From: Rhodobacter capsulatus | Lineage (GTDB): Bacteria; Pseudomonadota; Alphaproteobacteria; Rhodobacterales; Rhodobacteraceae | DNA: 64,000 nucleotides | Reading direction: 5' to 3' | Assembly: GCF_005144475.1 (NCBI RefSeq) | Contig: NZ_SWJZ01000013.1 | Location: forward strand, 1-64,000 | In this document: positions 50,751 to 58,929 of the stretch, one piece after another | Numbering within the stretch: position 1 is the stretch's first letter | Layout of the letters: each line of letters begins with the position of its first letter | Program-made: the position numbers and the translations under genes | Notes under the pieces: generated by a model | The model's database searches: none | What the model saw: only the letters and a program-made list of their open reading frames with translations | What the model was told of the DNA's origin: nothing

Positions 50751-51709
50751 TCCGCGCCCTTTTGCTGACGACCCTGCTGACCACGCCCGCGATGGCCGAT
50801 GAAATCTGGGTGACGAACGAATCCGACGACACGGTGAGCGTGATCGACGTCGCCACATTGGCGGTCACGAAAACCTATCCCACCGGCGAACGCCCGCGCG
50901 GCATCACCTTTTCACGCGATTTCAAACGGCTCTACATCTGCGCCTCGGACAGCGACGCGGTGCAGGTGATGGACCCGGACACCGGGGCGATCTTGCATGA
51001 CCTGCCCTCGGGCGAGGACCCCGAGCAATTCGTGCTCGCCCCCGATGACCGGCTTTTGTACATCGCGAACGAGGATGACGCGATCACCACCGTCGTCGAC
51101 ACGCAAAGCCGCGCCGTGGTGGCGCAGATCGATGTCGGCGTCGAGCCCGAGGGGATGGGGATTTCCCCCGACGGCAAGCTGCAGGTGACGACCTCGGAAA
51201 CCACCAACATGGCGCATTGGATCGACACCGCGACGCATCGGATCGTCGCGAACACGCTGGTCGACAGCCGCCCGCGGCATGCGGAATTTTCTCCCGATGG
51301 CGCCGAACTGTGGGTGAGTTCCGAAATCGGCGGCACGGTGACGGTGTTCGATACCGCGACGCAGACCGAGAAGGGCAAGATTTCCTTTGAAATTCCGGGC
51401 GTGCGGCCGGAAAAGCTGCAGCCCGTGGGGATGAGGTTCTCGCCCGATGCGACGCGGGTTTTCGTGGCGCTTGGCCCCGCCAATCATCTGGCCGTGGTCG
51501 ATGCGAAGACCCTGCAGGTCGAGCGCTACATCATGGTCGGCCGCCGCGTCTGGCACATGGCGCTTTCGCCCGATCAGACCCGGCTTTTCACCACGAACGG
51601 GGTTTCAGGCGATGTGACGGTGATCGACCTCGCCTCGCTTGAGCCCCTCGCCACGATCAAGGTCGGCCGCTTCCCCTGGGGGGCCGCCGCCCGCCCGACC
51701 CCGAAATAA
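50747..51709 (+). CDS. periplasmic YVTN beta-propeller protein, PQQ-associated
   Basis: A 320-aa exported protein (signal MIRALLLTTLLTTPAMADEI) with YVTN-type propeller repeats: VSVIDVATLAVTKTYPTGE, YIANEDDAITTVVDTQSRAV, LWVSSEIGGTVTVFDTATQT and LAVVDAKTLQVERYIMVG. This matches the propeller protein found with PQQ-linked ABC transporters (TIGR03866-like). It may bind metal or a protein of the dehydrogenase system. The start overlaps the stop of the previous gene (ATGA). Confidence 0.87.
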   Translation: MIRALLLTTLLTTPAMADEIWVTNESDDTVSVIDVATLAVTKTYPTGERPRGITFSRDFKRLYICASDSDAVQVMDPDTGAILHDLPSGEDPEQFVLAPDDRLLYIANEDDAITTVVDTQSRAVVAQIDVGVEPEGMGISPDGKLQVTTSETTNMAHWIDTATHRIVANTLVDSRPRHAEFSPDGAELWVSSEIGGTVTVFDTATQTEKGKISFEIPGVRPEKLQPVGMRFSPDATRVFVALGPANHLAVVDAKTLQVERYIMVGRRVWHMALSPDQTRLFTTNGVSGDVTVIDLASLEPLATIKVGRFPWGAAARPTPK

Positions 51710-51718
51710 GGAGATCCG

Positions 51719-52144
51719 ATGCGCCTGTTCCCGCTGCTGCTGGCCCTTGCCCTGGCCACCCCGGCCTTGGCCGAAGATGACGACGCCCCCGCCGGGCTTC
51801 TGGCGGGACCGAACAAACAGACCCTGCCCGAGGTGGTGCTGTCGGTCGGCGAGCCCCTGGGCGGGCCCTGGGCGCTGAAATCGGGCCGCTATTACGAGGT
51901 CGAGATCACCGCCGACGGCTCGGGCGAGATCGGGCTTTCGGGGGGAGATTTCTTCCGCGCGATCTGGGTCGACGAGGTGGTGATCGAGGGGCTGGAAATC
52001 CGCCCGATGGGGCTGCATTCGATCGAATTCGATCAGGCGGGCACGATGGAGATCGGCTTCGTCGCGGTGAAGCCCGGGTCTTATGTGCTTGAAATCCCGG
52101 GCGCAAAGGGGGCCGATCAGCGGCTGGCGATCACCATTGACTAG
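51719..52144 (+). CDS. small exported protein of the PQQ-associated ABC operon
   Basis: A 141-aa protein with a signal peptide (MRLFPLLLALALATPALAED) and a beta-rich mature part (GGPWALKSGRYYEVEITADG, then DFFRAIWVDEVVIEGLEI and PGSYVLEIPGAKG), similar to cupredoxin-like folds but without the Cys/His/Met copper set. Role unknown; it lies 9 bp after the propeller gene and overlaps the ATPase start. Confidence 0.7.
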   Translation: MRLFPLLLALALATPALAEDDDAPAGLLAGPNKQTLPEVVLSVGEPLGGPWALKSGRYYEVEITADGSGEIGLSGGDFFRAIWVDEVVIEGLEIRPMGLHSIEFDQAGTMEIGFVAVKPGSYVLEIPGAKGADQRLAITID

Positions 52145-52871
52145 CCCCGCCCCCGCCGTTGCCCTTTCCGTTGCGGGACTGTCCCACCGCTGGGGCGCGA
52201 AGACCGCGCTCGACGCCGTCAGCTTCACCCTGCCCGCGGGGCGGTTCTGCGCGCTTCTCGGCCCGAACGGGGCGGGGAAATCGACCTTGATGGCGGTGCT
52301 GACCGGGTTGATCCGGCCGCGCCCCGGCGTCGTCACCGTGGCGGGGGTGGACATGGGCCGCGCCCCGCGCGCGGCGCTGGCCGGGATCGGCGTGGTGTTC
52401 CAGCAGCCGACGCAGGATCTGGACCGGACGGTGGCGGCGAACCTGCGCTATTTCGCGGCGCTGCAGGGGCTGACGCGCCCCGAGACCGAGGCCCGGATCG
52501 AGGAGGCGCTGACCCGGCTTGGCATGGCGGAACGGGCGGGGGAAAAGGTCGGCAAGCTCAACGGCGGGCATCGGCGGCGGATGGAGATTGCCCGCGCGCT
52601 GCTGCACCGGCCGCGGCTTTTGCTGCTGGACGAGCCGACGGTGGGGCTGGATGCGCCCGCCCGCGCGGCGATCACCGCGCATGTGCATGATCTGGCCGCA
52701 ACCGGCATCAGCGTGCTTTGGGCGACGCATCTGGTCGATGAGCTGCGCGACACGGATGCGATGGTGCTTTTGCATCGCGGCCGGGTGGCCGCCACGGGTC
52801 AGGTCGGGCCGCTGCGGGGCGAAACGCCCCTGCCCGACTGGTTCCTGTCGCACACAAGGACCGCCGCATGA
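52137..52871 (+). CDS. ABC transporter ATPase, PQQ-associated
   Basis: A 244-aa ATP-binding subunit: Walker A LLGPNGAGKSTLMAVLTGLI, Q-loop VVFQQPTQDLDRT, a variant signature LNGGHRRRMEIARALL, and Walker B LLLLDEPTVGLDAPA. The start is a TTG at 52137, just before the upstream stop, since no ATG is in frame; an upstream ATG at 52083 in the same frame is overlapped by the previous gene. It resembles TIGR03864-type ATPases that occur with PQQ-dependent catabolism. It is coupled to the permease by a 4-nt overlap. Confidence 0.85.
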   Translation: MTSPAPAVALSVAGLSHRWGAKTALDAVSFTLPAGRFCALLGPNGAGKSTLMAVLTGLIRPRPGVVTVAGVDMGRAPRAALAGIGVVFQQPTQDLDRTVAANLRYFAALQGLTRPETEARIEEALTRLGMAERAGEKVGKLNGGHRRRMEIARALLHRPRLLLLDEPTVGLDAPARAAITAHVHDLAATGISVLWATHLVDELRDTDAMVLLHRGRVAATGQVGPLRGETPLPDWFLSHTRTAA

Positions 52872-53671
52872 GGGCCGCCACCACCAGAGCCCTGCGCGCC
52901 GCGGGGGCGATCCTGTCGCGCGAACTGGCCCGTTTCCTCACCCAGCGCGAACGCTTTCTGGCGGCGCTGGTGCGCCCGCTGGTGTGGCTCTTCGTCTTTG
53001 CCGCGGGCTTTCGCGCCGCTTTGGGCATGTCGATCATTCCGCCCTATCGCACCTATATCACCTATGAAACCTACATCGCGCCGGGGCTGTGCGGGATGAT
53101 CCTGCTGTTTTCCGCCATGCAAAGCGCGCTCTCGCTGGTCAATGACCGCGAAAGCGGCACGATGCGGCTGATGCTGACCGCGCCCTGGCCGCGCTGGTTC
53201 CTTCTGGGGGCGAAACTGGTCGCCGGGGCGCTGGTCGGGCTGGTGCAGGTGGCGGTCTTTCTGGGCATCGGCTGGGTTTACGGCATCCATCTGCCGCCGC
53301 TCGGCTATCTGGCCGCCCTGCCCGCGCTGCTTCTTTCGGGGCTGATGCTGGGATCGCTCGGCCTGCTTCTGTCCGCCCGGATCAGGCAGCTGGAGAATTT
53401 CGCCGGGGTGATGAATTTCGTGATCTTCCCGATGTTCTTCCTGTCCTCGGCGCTTTACCCGATCTGGAAGATGCAGGAGGCCTCGCCCGCTCTCGCCTGG
53501 ATCTGCCGTCTCAACCCCTTTACCCATGCGGTCGAGCTGATCCGGTTTTCGCTTTATCTGCAAGGCAATGCGCTGTCGCTGGCGGTGACGGCGGGGGCCG
53601 CGGCGGTGTTCTTCGCGCTGGCGCTTTGGGGCTATGAACCGGCGCGGACACGGCCGCCGAGGGGGGAGTGA
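52868..53671 (+). CDS. ABC-2 type permease, PQQ-associated
   Basis: A 267-aa membrane protein of the ABC-2 family with six hydrophobic segments: WLFVFAAGFRAALGM, LCGMILLFSAMQSAL, LVAGALVGLVQVAVFLGIGW, ALLLSGLMLGSLGLLLSARI, VIFPMFFLSSALYPIW and LAVTAGAAAVFFALALWGY. ABC-2 permeases are usually exporters, while the operon also has a binding protein, an unusual mix shared by PQQ-linked clusters. A structured repeat starts 10 bp past the stop. Confidence 0.85.
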   Translation: MRAATTRALRAAGAILSRELARFLTQRERFLAALVRPLVWLFVFAAGFRAALGMSIIPPYRTYITYETYIAPGLCGMILLFSAMQSALSLVNDRESGTMRLMLTAPWPRWFLLGAKLVAGALVGLVQVAVFLGIGWVYGIHLPPLGYLAALPALLLSGLMLGSLGLLLSARIRQLENFAGVMNFVIFPMFFLSSALYPIWKMQEASPALAWICRLNPFTHAVELIRFSLYLQGNALSLAVTAGAAAVFFALALWGYEPARTRPPRGE

Positions 53672-53680
53672 CTTGCCTTG

Positions 53681-53892
53681 GCCGAGGCCATCGCCGAGGC
53701 CCCGCGGGACATTGGCCCCCTGACCGCCGAGGGCCCCAAAGGCCCTCGGCCTGCGCCCGCCCCGCCCATGGCGGGCGCATTCGCGCCGCCGGGGCGGAGC
53801 GCAGGCCTCTGTCCCGCTTGGGGAAACGGTCGTGCCGCGGCTGTTGCGATACGGGCGGGGAAAGGCAGTGCCTTTCCTGATCCGCCCGAAAC
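53681..53892. repeat. 210-bp structured intergenic repeat, copy 2
   Basis: Same block as 48181-48389, same orientation, here between the convergent ends of the ABC-2 permease and the second ABC ATPase. The stems are conserved despite several base changes, which suggests that the structure matters. Confidence 0.85.
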
Positions 53893-53897
53893 CGCGC

Positions 53898-54491
53898 TCA
53901 CCCCTCGCTCAGCCGCGCCGGACGGCCCGTCAGCCGCGCCCGCCGCGTCGCCAGCCGATCAAGCTCCAGCGCCGCATGCGAGGCCAGCACCACCGCCGGG
54001 CGCGTCTCGGCGATCAGATCTGCCGTCAGCTCGAGCAGTTCCTCGACCCGCCCGGCATCGAGCGACACGAAAGGCTCGTCCAGAATAAGCAGCTCAGGCC
54101 GCGCCGCAAAGGCCCGCGCCAGCCCCACCCGGCGCGCCTGCCCCAGCGACAGCTGCCCCGGCCAATGCGCGCCATAGCCCGCCAGACCGACGCGCGAAAG
54201 CCAGGCCTCGGCGGTTGCAGCATCGACCCCGGTCGGCAGGATGATATTGTCCACCACCCGCCGCCAGGGCATCAGATTGGGCTCCTGAAACACCATCGCG
54301 CGGCGGCTTGGCCCCTGCAGCGCGCCGCGAAATTTCGTGTCCACCCCGGCCAGGATGCGCAGCAGCGTCGATTTGCCAGACCCCGAGGGCCCCGCGATGC
54401 CCAGCACCTCGCCCGGTTCGACCCGCAGGCGCAGCGCGCCCAGAATGACCGTCTCGCCAAAGCGCTTTTCCGTCAGATCAAGCGCGATCAT
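53898..54491 (-). CDS. ABC transporter ATPase (nitrate/sulfonate type)
   Basis: A 197-aa ATPase, shorter than the usual 250 aa for this type. It has Walker A GIAGPSGSGKSTLLRILAGV, Q-loop MVFQEPNLMPWRRVVDNI, the signature LSLGQARRVGLARAF and Walker B LLILDEPFVSLDAG. It ends soon after the switch His (VVLASHAALELDRLATRRA). It overlaps the permease gene by 4 nt. Together with the permease and the binding protein it forms the second ABC importer of the cluster. Confidence 0.86.
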   Translation of the reverse strand: MIALDLTEKRFGETVILGALRLRVEPGEVLGIAGPSGSGKSTLLRILAGVDTKFRGALQGPSRRAMVFQEPNLMPWRRVVDNIILPTGVDAATAEAWLSRVGLAGYGAHWPGQLSLGQARRVGLARAFAARPELLILDEPFVSLDAGRVEELLELTADLIAETRPAVVLASHAALELDRLATRRARLTGRPARLSEG

Positions 54492-55315
54492 TCCCGCCTC
54501 CAGCGGTTCGCCCGCACCGAAAGCGGCGCGAGGATCAGCCATTCCACGGCCAGCATCACGCAGACGAAAGCCGCCGCCCAGGCGAGCACCCCGGCAATGT
54601 CGAACATCTGGAAATTCAGATGGATGCGAAAGCCGATCCCGTTCGAGCGGCCCAGGAATTCGACCACCAGCACGACCTTCCAGATCAGCGAAAGCCCCGC
54701 CCGCGCGGCGGCGATCAGATGCGGCATCAGCTGCGGAATGAGGATGTGGCGGTGGCGCGCCACAAAGCCCATGCCGAAGACGCGGGCCATTTCCGACAGG
54801 GCCGGATCGCGCGCCCGCACGCCTTCGCGCAGGATCACCGCCACCAGCGGCACCTTGTTCAAGGCGACGGCGGTGATCGCCGCGGTCTCGTTCAACCCGA
54901 TCCAGAGGTAGCACAGCACGATCAGCACCAGCGCCGGGATGTTGTTCCAGATCGTCAGCCAGGGGTCGAACCAGTCGTTCAGCCGCCGCGACAGGCCCAG
55001 CACGATCCCCAGGACCGTCCCCCCCAGCATCGCCAGCCCGAAGGACGTCACCACCCGCAAAAGCGTCGCGCCCAGATCGGGCAGCATCTTGCCCGAAACG
55101 ATCCCCTCGGCCAGTTCCGGCAAGACCTGCTGCGGCCCGGGCGCATGGGACGGATCGCCCAGCACCGCCGCGATCGCCGCCCAAAGCAGCAGCGCCGCCA
55201 GGATCGAGACCGCCACGCGCCCGACCGCGCGCCATTCCCGCCCGCCCGGCACGACAGGAGGGGCGGTGATCGCCCCCCCCGCGACGGGTTGCGGCTTGCG
55301 CGCCATGCTGGCCAT
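54488..55315 (-). CDS. ABC transporter permease (SsuC/TauC type)
   Basis: A 275-aa inner-membrane protein with about six helices and the EAA-type loop KVPLVAVILREGVRARDPAL, which contacts the ATPase. The N-terminus is a cytoplasmic extension (MASMARKPQPVAGG). It belongs to the SsuC/TauC family. It overlaps the genes before and after, so the three are one operon transcribed from the binding protein. Confidence 0.87.
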   Translation of the reverse strand: MASMARKPQPVAGGAITAPPVVPGGREWRAVGRVAVSILAALLLWAAIAAVLGDPSHAPGPQQVLPELAEGIVSGKMLPDLGATLLRVVTSFGLAMLGGTVLGIVLGLSRRLNDWFDPWLTIWNNIPALVLIVLCYLWIGLNETAAITAVALNKVPLVAVILREGVRARDPALSEMARVFGMGFVARHRHILIPQLMPHLIAAARAGLSLIWKVVLVVEFLGRSNGIGFRIHLNFQMFDIAGVLAWAAAFVCVMLAVEWLILAPLSVRANRWRRE

Positions 55316-56295
55316 CAGTTCGTCAGGAACGTGCCCGGGGGCAGGTCCCGGACCGGGCCCAGAAGCTCCTCGCCGCCAATCCCGGCCATCAGCTTCAGCA
55401 TCTTGTCGGCCGCGGCCGCATCGACCGGCGCCTCGGTCGGAATGCCCGCCCGATAGCCCGCCACCAGCGCCAGATATTGCGCGTCGGATGTCGCATTCAT
55501 GATCTCGCGCAGCCGGGCAAAGGCGGCGTCATCGCTTGCCAGCAACGCCTTGGCCGCCTTTGAAGCCGCGCGCAGACCGGCCACCGCGGCGGGCTTGTCC
55601 TGCGCGAGTTTCTCCGAAAAGACATAGCCCAGAAGCGGCGTTTCCGGATCCAGCCCCAGCGCCGTCGCCGCGTCAGAGGTCGAGACCAGCGTCTCCATCC
55701 CCCGCGCCTGCATCTTGGCGCCGAAATGCCAGAAGTTGATCGCCGCATCGACCTCGCCCGAAAGCGCGGCCTCCATGATCAGCGGCGGCGCGCCGAAGAC
55801 CTGCTCGGTCTCGGCCGCCAGATCGAGGTTGAACGTCTGCAGCGCATAGGCGCGCAGGATCAGCCAGCTCTTGTCCAGCGGCCCGCCCGCGATGCCGATC
55901 TTTTTCCCTTTCAGATCCGTCAGATCCACGATCCCCGCTTGCGGCCGGACCAAAAGCCCGCCGACCGCGCGCGAATAGGGGATGAAGGTGAAATCCCTGC
56001 CCTCGGCACGCATCCGCGCAACCCAGAACCAGTCGGTCACGATCGCCTCGGCCGCGCCCCCCTGCAGCGCCACCTCGGCGGCGGGGTTGCCCGCGACGGC
56101 CAGCACCTGCAGCCGGAACCCGTTCGCCCGGTCCAGACCGTAATGCCGGATCGTGTCGAGTTCCCAGTTCACGGTGCCGCCTTCCAGCGCCGCCACGGTC
56201 AGCACCGGAAGATCCTGCGCCCGCGCGGGGGCGACCCCGGCCAGCATCGCCGCAAGACCGCAGGCCAGCGCGGCCCGGCGCGTCATTCTGATCAT
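55315..56295 (-). CDS. ABC transporter substrate-binding protein (SsuA/NMT1-like)
   Basis: A 326-aa exported protein: twin-arginine-like start (MIRMTRRAALACGLAAMLAG) and a type II periplasmic-binding fold with LKGKKIGIAGGPLDKSWLIL as the first hinge block and SGEVDAAINFWHFGAKMQAR as the second. It resembles the SsuA/NMT1 group; its ligand is not known. Such proteins occur with XoxF and PQQ systems in methylotrophs, so a C1 or metal-related solute is plausible. The start at 56295 has GGGAGGA upstream, and a GACC-type motif lies 59 bp upstream. Confidence 0.85.
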   Translation of the reverse strand: MIRMTRRAALACGLAAMLAGVAPARAQDLPVLTVAALEGGTVNWELDTIRHYGLDRANGFRLQVLAVAGNPAAEVALQGGAAEAIVTDWFWVARMRAEGRDFTFIPYSRAVGGLLVRPQAGIVDLTDLKGKKIGIAGGPLDKSWLILRAYALQTFNLDLAAETEQVFGAPPLIMEAALSGEVDAAINFWHFGAKMQARGMETLVSTSDAATALGLDPETPLLGYVFSEKLAQDKPAAVAGLRAASKAAKALLASDDAAFARLREIMNATSDAQYLALVAGYRAGIPTEAPVDAAAADKMLKLMAGIGGEELLGPVRDLPPGTFLTN

Positions 56296-56353
56296 CGTGT
56301 CCTCCCTCGTTCGGTGCGCAGAGGCTAACCGCGCCCCCCCGGCCTTCCTATTA

Positions 56354-56369
56354 GACCAATGGCCAATAC
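56354..56369. promoter_or_regulatory. GACC-type regulator motif, site 5 (binding protein gene)
   Basis: GACCAATGGCCAATAC; its inverse GTATTGGCCATTGGTC equals site 2 except for one base. It lies upstream of the minus-strand binding-protein gene. Confidence 0.6.
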
Positions 56370-56420
56370 GCCCCCGACCGCGGCTGGGGCAGGATCGCGG
56401 CAGACCCCCGCCCCCCCCCC

Positions 56421-56432
56421 CGACCAAGGTCG
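56421..56432. promoter_or_regulatory. GACC-type regulator motif, site 6 (cytochrome c-550)
   Basis: CGACCAAGGTCG, a perfect inverted repeat with a 2-nt centre, 64 bp before the pedF-like cytochrome start. A long C tract lies directly before it. Confidence 0.55.
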
Positions 56433-56495
56433 AATGGCAGCGGACGGGCCCGCGCCGTTACCACCTTGGCAGCACCGATCGTTAGGGAGAGAGAG

Positions 56496-57179
56496 ATGCT
56501 CGACGTCCGCAACCGCCGTTTCCTTGCGGCCCTGCTGCTGGCCGGTCTTCCGGGGCCGCTCTTTGCACATGGCGACGTGGCGCCGCAGCCGGTGAACACC
56601 GACGCGCTGCCCGAGGTGGGCGAGGAATGGCTGACCGAAAACCCCTATCGCGCCGATGCGGCGGGCGAGGAGGTCTGGAAGGCGGCGGTGAAGATCGGCG
56701 ATTCCGGCTTCAACCAGAATTGCGCGCGCTGCCATGGGCTGGGCGCGGTTTCGGGGGGTCTTGCGCCGGATCTGCGCTTCCTCGAGGCCGAGGAATATGG
56801 CGATGAATGGTTCGCCGAGCGGTTCCAGCACGGCTACACTCAGGACGGCACGACGAAGATGCCCGCCTTTGGCCCGGTGCTGGGGCAAAAGGCCGGCTGG
56901 GCGATCCGCACCTATATCGAGACCCGGCCCGAGGACGGGGCGCTTGACAGCCACACCGACCGGCTGCGGGCGATCGTCGCCGATCTGGAGGCGGGCACGG
57001 CGGACGGGGTGGCGGTCAAGGAGGAGCTGCAACAGATCAATTCCGGGGTGAAGACCTTTTCCGGGGCGCCGGTGGCCGACAGCACGGTCAGCCGCGCCGC
57101 CGAGGTGCTGAGCGCGGACAAGGCCAGTTTCAAGCACGCGGCCGAGCTGCTGACGCTGGGCCTGTCGGCGGCGAAATGA
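56496..57179 (+). CDS. cytochrome c-550, PedF-like
   Basis: A 227-aa periplasmic cytochrome with a signal peptide ([20 protein letters not shown]) and one haem site, CARCH, in GFNQNCARCHGLGAVSGGLA, plus a Met ligand candidate in TTKMPAFGPVLG. It resembles the PedF type that accepts electrons from PQQ alcohol dehydrogenases. The C-terminal 80 residues are a helical extension. GGGAGAGAG precedes the ATG. The stop overlaps the xoxJ-like gene by 4 nt. Confidence 0.88.
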   Translation: MLDVRNRRFLAALLLAGLPGPLFAHGDVAPQPVNTDALPEVGEEWLTENPYRADAAGEEVWKAAVKIGDSGFNQNCARCHGLGAVSGGLAPDLRFLEAEEYGDEWFAERFQHGYTQDGTTKMPAFGPVLGQKAGWAIRTYIETRPEDGALDSHTDRLRAIVADLEAGTADGVAVKEELQQINSGVKTFSGAPVADSTVSRAAEVLSADKASFKHAAELLTLGLSAAK

Positions 57180-58081
57180 CCCTGTCGGCGCGGATCTGGA
57201 CCCTGGTTTTGCTCTGCGGGCTTGCCGCTCTGGCGCCGCTTGCGGCGCTGGCCGCCTGCGAGGGGCTGCCCCCCGAACAGAAGCTGCAAAACAGCCCGGC
57301 GCAGGACATCGGCCGCAGCCTGGACCGCATCCGCGAGGAGGGCTGGATCGAGGTGGCGCTGTATGAGAACTACAAGCCCTGGTCCTGGGTGGAGGGCGGT
57401 CGGCCGCGGGGCATCGATGTCGAGATCGCCCGGCTGATCGCCGCCGATCTGGGGGTGACGGCGCGGATCCGGCTGGTGCAACCGGGCGAGACGCTGGATG
57501 CCGATCTGCTGAACTATGTCTATCGCGGCGCGGCGGTGGGCGGGCATGTCTCTGATCTCATGGGCCATGTGCCCTATGACGTCGAGTACGCCTGCCGCTT
57601 CGATCAGGTCGTCTTCACCGGCCAATATGCGACCGAGCGGCTGGCGATCGCCTATGACATCGCAAGCTACCCGGACAAGCCGCCGGTGCCTGCGGTGTTT
57701 CGCTACGATCCGGTGGGGGTCGAGAATGACTCGCTTTCGGATTTCTTCCTGACCTCGGTCGCGCATGGGGCGACGGCGGACAAGGTGCATCGCTACAAGA
57801 CCACGGGCGCGGCGATGGCGGGGCTGGCGGCAAATCAGGTCAGCGCGGCGATGGGGCCGCGGGCCGAGATTGAGGCCCATCTGGCCCCCGGCCTTGCCGT
57901 GCATGAGCCGCCGCTGCTGGGACTGGCACGGCAAAGCTGGACGCTGGGCGTCGCGCTGTCCTTTCAGCATCGCGACCTTGGCTATGCGGTCGATGATGCG
58001 ATCGCGGCGGCGCTGGCCGATGGCCGGATCGCGCGGATCTTTGCCGATCACGGGATCAGCTTCGAGGCGCCGGCGCGTTAG
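57176..58081 (+). CDS. xoxJ: XoxJ/MxaJ-like periplasmic binding protein
   Basis: A 301-aa exported protein of the solute-binding family 3 type: RIREEGWIEVALYENYKPWS begins the mature fold, SWVEGGRPRGIDVEIARLIA follows, then VPYDVEYACRFDQVVFTGQY. This layout is typical of MxaJ/XoxJ, which probably help to activate or assemble the methanol dehydrogenase. A Cys pair (AACEGLPP and YACRF) could form a disulfide. It is coupled to the cytochrome gene and converges with apbE with a 4-nt overlap. Confidence 0.85.
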   Translation: MTLSARIWTLVLLCGLAALAPLAALAACEGLPPEQKLQNSPAQDIGRSLDRIREEGWIEVALYENYKPWSWVEGGRPRGIDVEIARLIAADLGVTARIRLVQPGETLDADLLNYVYRGAAVGGHVSDLMGHVPYDVEYACRFDQVVFTGQYATERLAIAYDIASYPDKPPVPAVFRYDPVGVENDSLSDFFLTSVAHGATADKVHRYKTTGAAMAGLAANQVSAAMGPRAEIEAHLAPGLAVHEPPLLGLARQSWTLGVALSFQHRDLGYAVDDAIAAALADGRIARIFADHGISFEAPAR

Positions 58082-58929
58082 ACCAGCGTCTCGAAATTGC
58101 CCTCGAAATCCACCGCCGTCACCGCGCGCAGCCGCAGCCTTTGCGCCGCGGCGATGATCTCGTCGCGCCGCATCAGCACGAAGGCGGTCGAGGCGGCATC
58201 GCAGAGCGTGGCCGAAGCGCCCGCCACCGTCACCGTCGAGAAGCGCGGAATTTGTCCATGCGGGCCAAGGATATGGCTGCCCCCCGGAAAGGGCATCGCG
58301 GCGGGCGAAGATGTCGCCATCGCCCCGCCCGAAAGCATCCGCGTTGCCACCAGCCCGGCTTCGGGGTCTGCGATGCCCAGCCGGAACGGCCCGCCCAGGG
58401 CGCGAAACTCGCCCATGTCGATCAGACAATCGCCAAGCCCCGCCCGCGCGCAGATCCCGGCCACCGCATCGGCGCCATGCCCCTGCGCGATGCCGTTGAG
58501 CGTCAGCGCCTGCCCGCGCGACAGCACGATGTCCCGCCCGATCTGCACCCGGTGCAGGCCGATCGCGGCGCGCGGCAGCAGCGGATCGCGGCCCTCGGCC
58601 AGCGCAAGCCAAAGCGGCTGCACCGTCGGATCGAAGGCCCCGCGCGTCAGGTCATGCACGCGCCGGGCCGCCGCCAGCACGGACCGCATCCGGTCAGAGC
58701 CGGGACCGCGGCCGGTCGCATTCAGCCGGGTCAATTCGCTGTCGCGGAAAAGCGAAAACGTCGCCTCGATCGCGGCGATCTCGGCGCGGATCTCGGCCAG
58801 CGGCAAGGCTCCGGGCGCGGTGATCCGCAGATCGGCGCCAAAGGCCTGACCGGTCCAGGTCTCGGCCCGTGCGCCTTGGGCGATCAGCGCCGCCCCCGCG
58901 ATGATCTGCAAGAACCGACGCCGCTTCAT
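58078..58929 (-). CDS. apbE: FAD:protein FMN transferase ApbE
   Basis: Attaches FMN covalently to a Thr of target proteins in the periplasm. The 283-aa protein begins with an export signal ([20 protein letters not shown]), and contains ALTLNGIAQGHGADAVAGIC, GGAMATSSPAAMPF and CDAASTAFVLMRRD, matching the FAD and metal sites. Its start overlaps the NosR-like gene stop by 4 nt; that protein has an FMN-binding domain and is its probable substrate. Confidence 0.92.
   Translation of the reverse strand: MKRRRFLQIIAGAALIAQGARAETWTGQAFGADLRITAPGALPLAEIRAEIAAIEATFSLFRDSELTRLNATGRGPGSDRMRSVLAAARRVHDLTRGAFDPTVQPLWLALAEGRDPLLPRAAIGLHRVQIGRDIVLSRGQALTLNGIAQGHGADAVAGICARAGLGDCLIDMGEFRALGGPFRLGIADPEAGLVATRMLSGGAMATSSPAAMPFPGGSHILGPHGQIPRFSTVTVAGASATLCDAASTAFVLMRRDEIIAAAQRLRLRAVTAVDFEGNFETLV

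Noticed and set aside
56400-56422. long C tract as a phase-variation tract
   Set aside because: It lies in a promoter region of a GC-rich genome and may simply be a compositional or sequencing feature; no evidence of variation.
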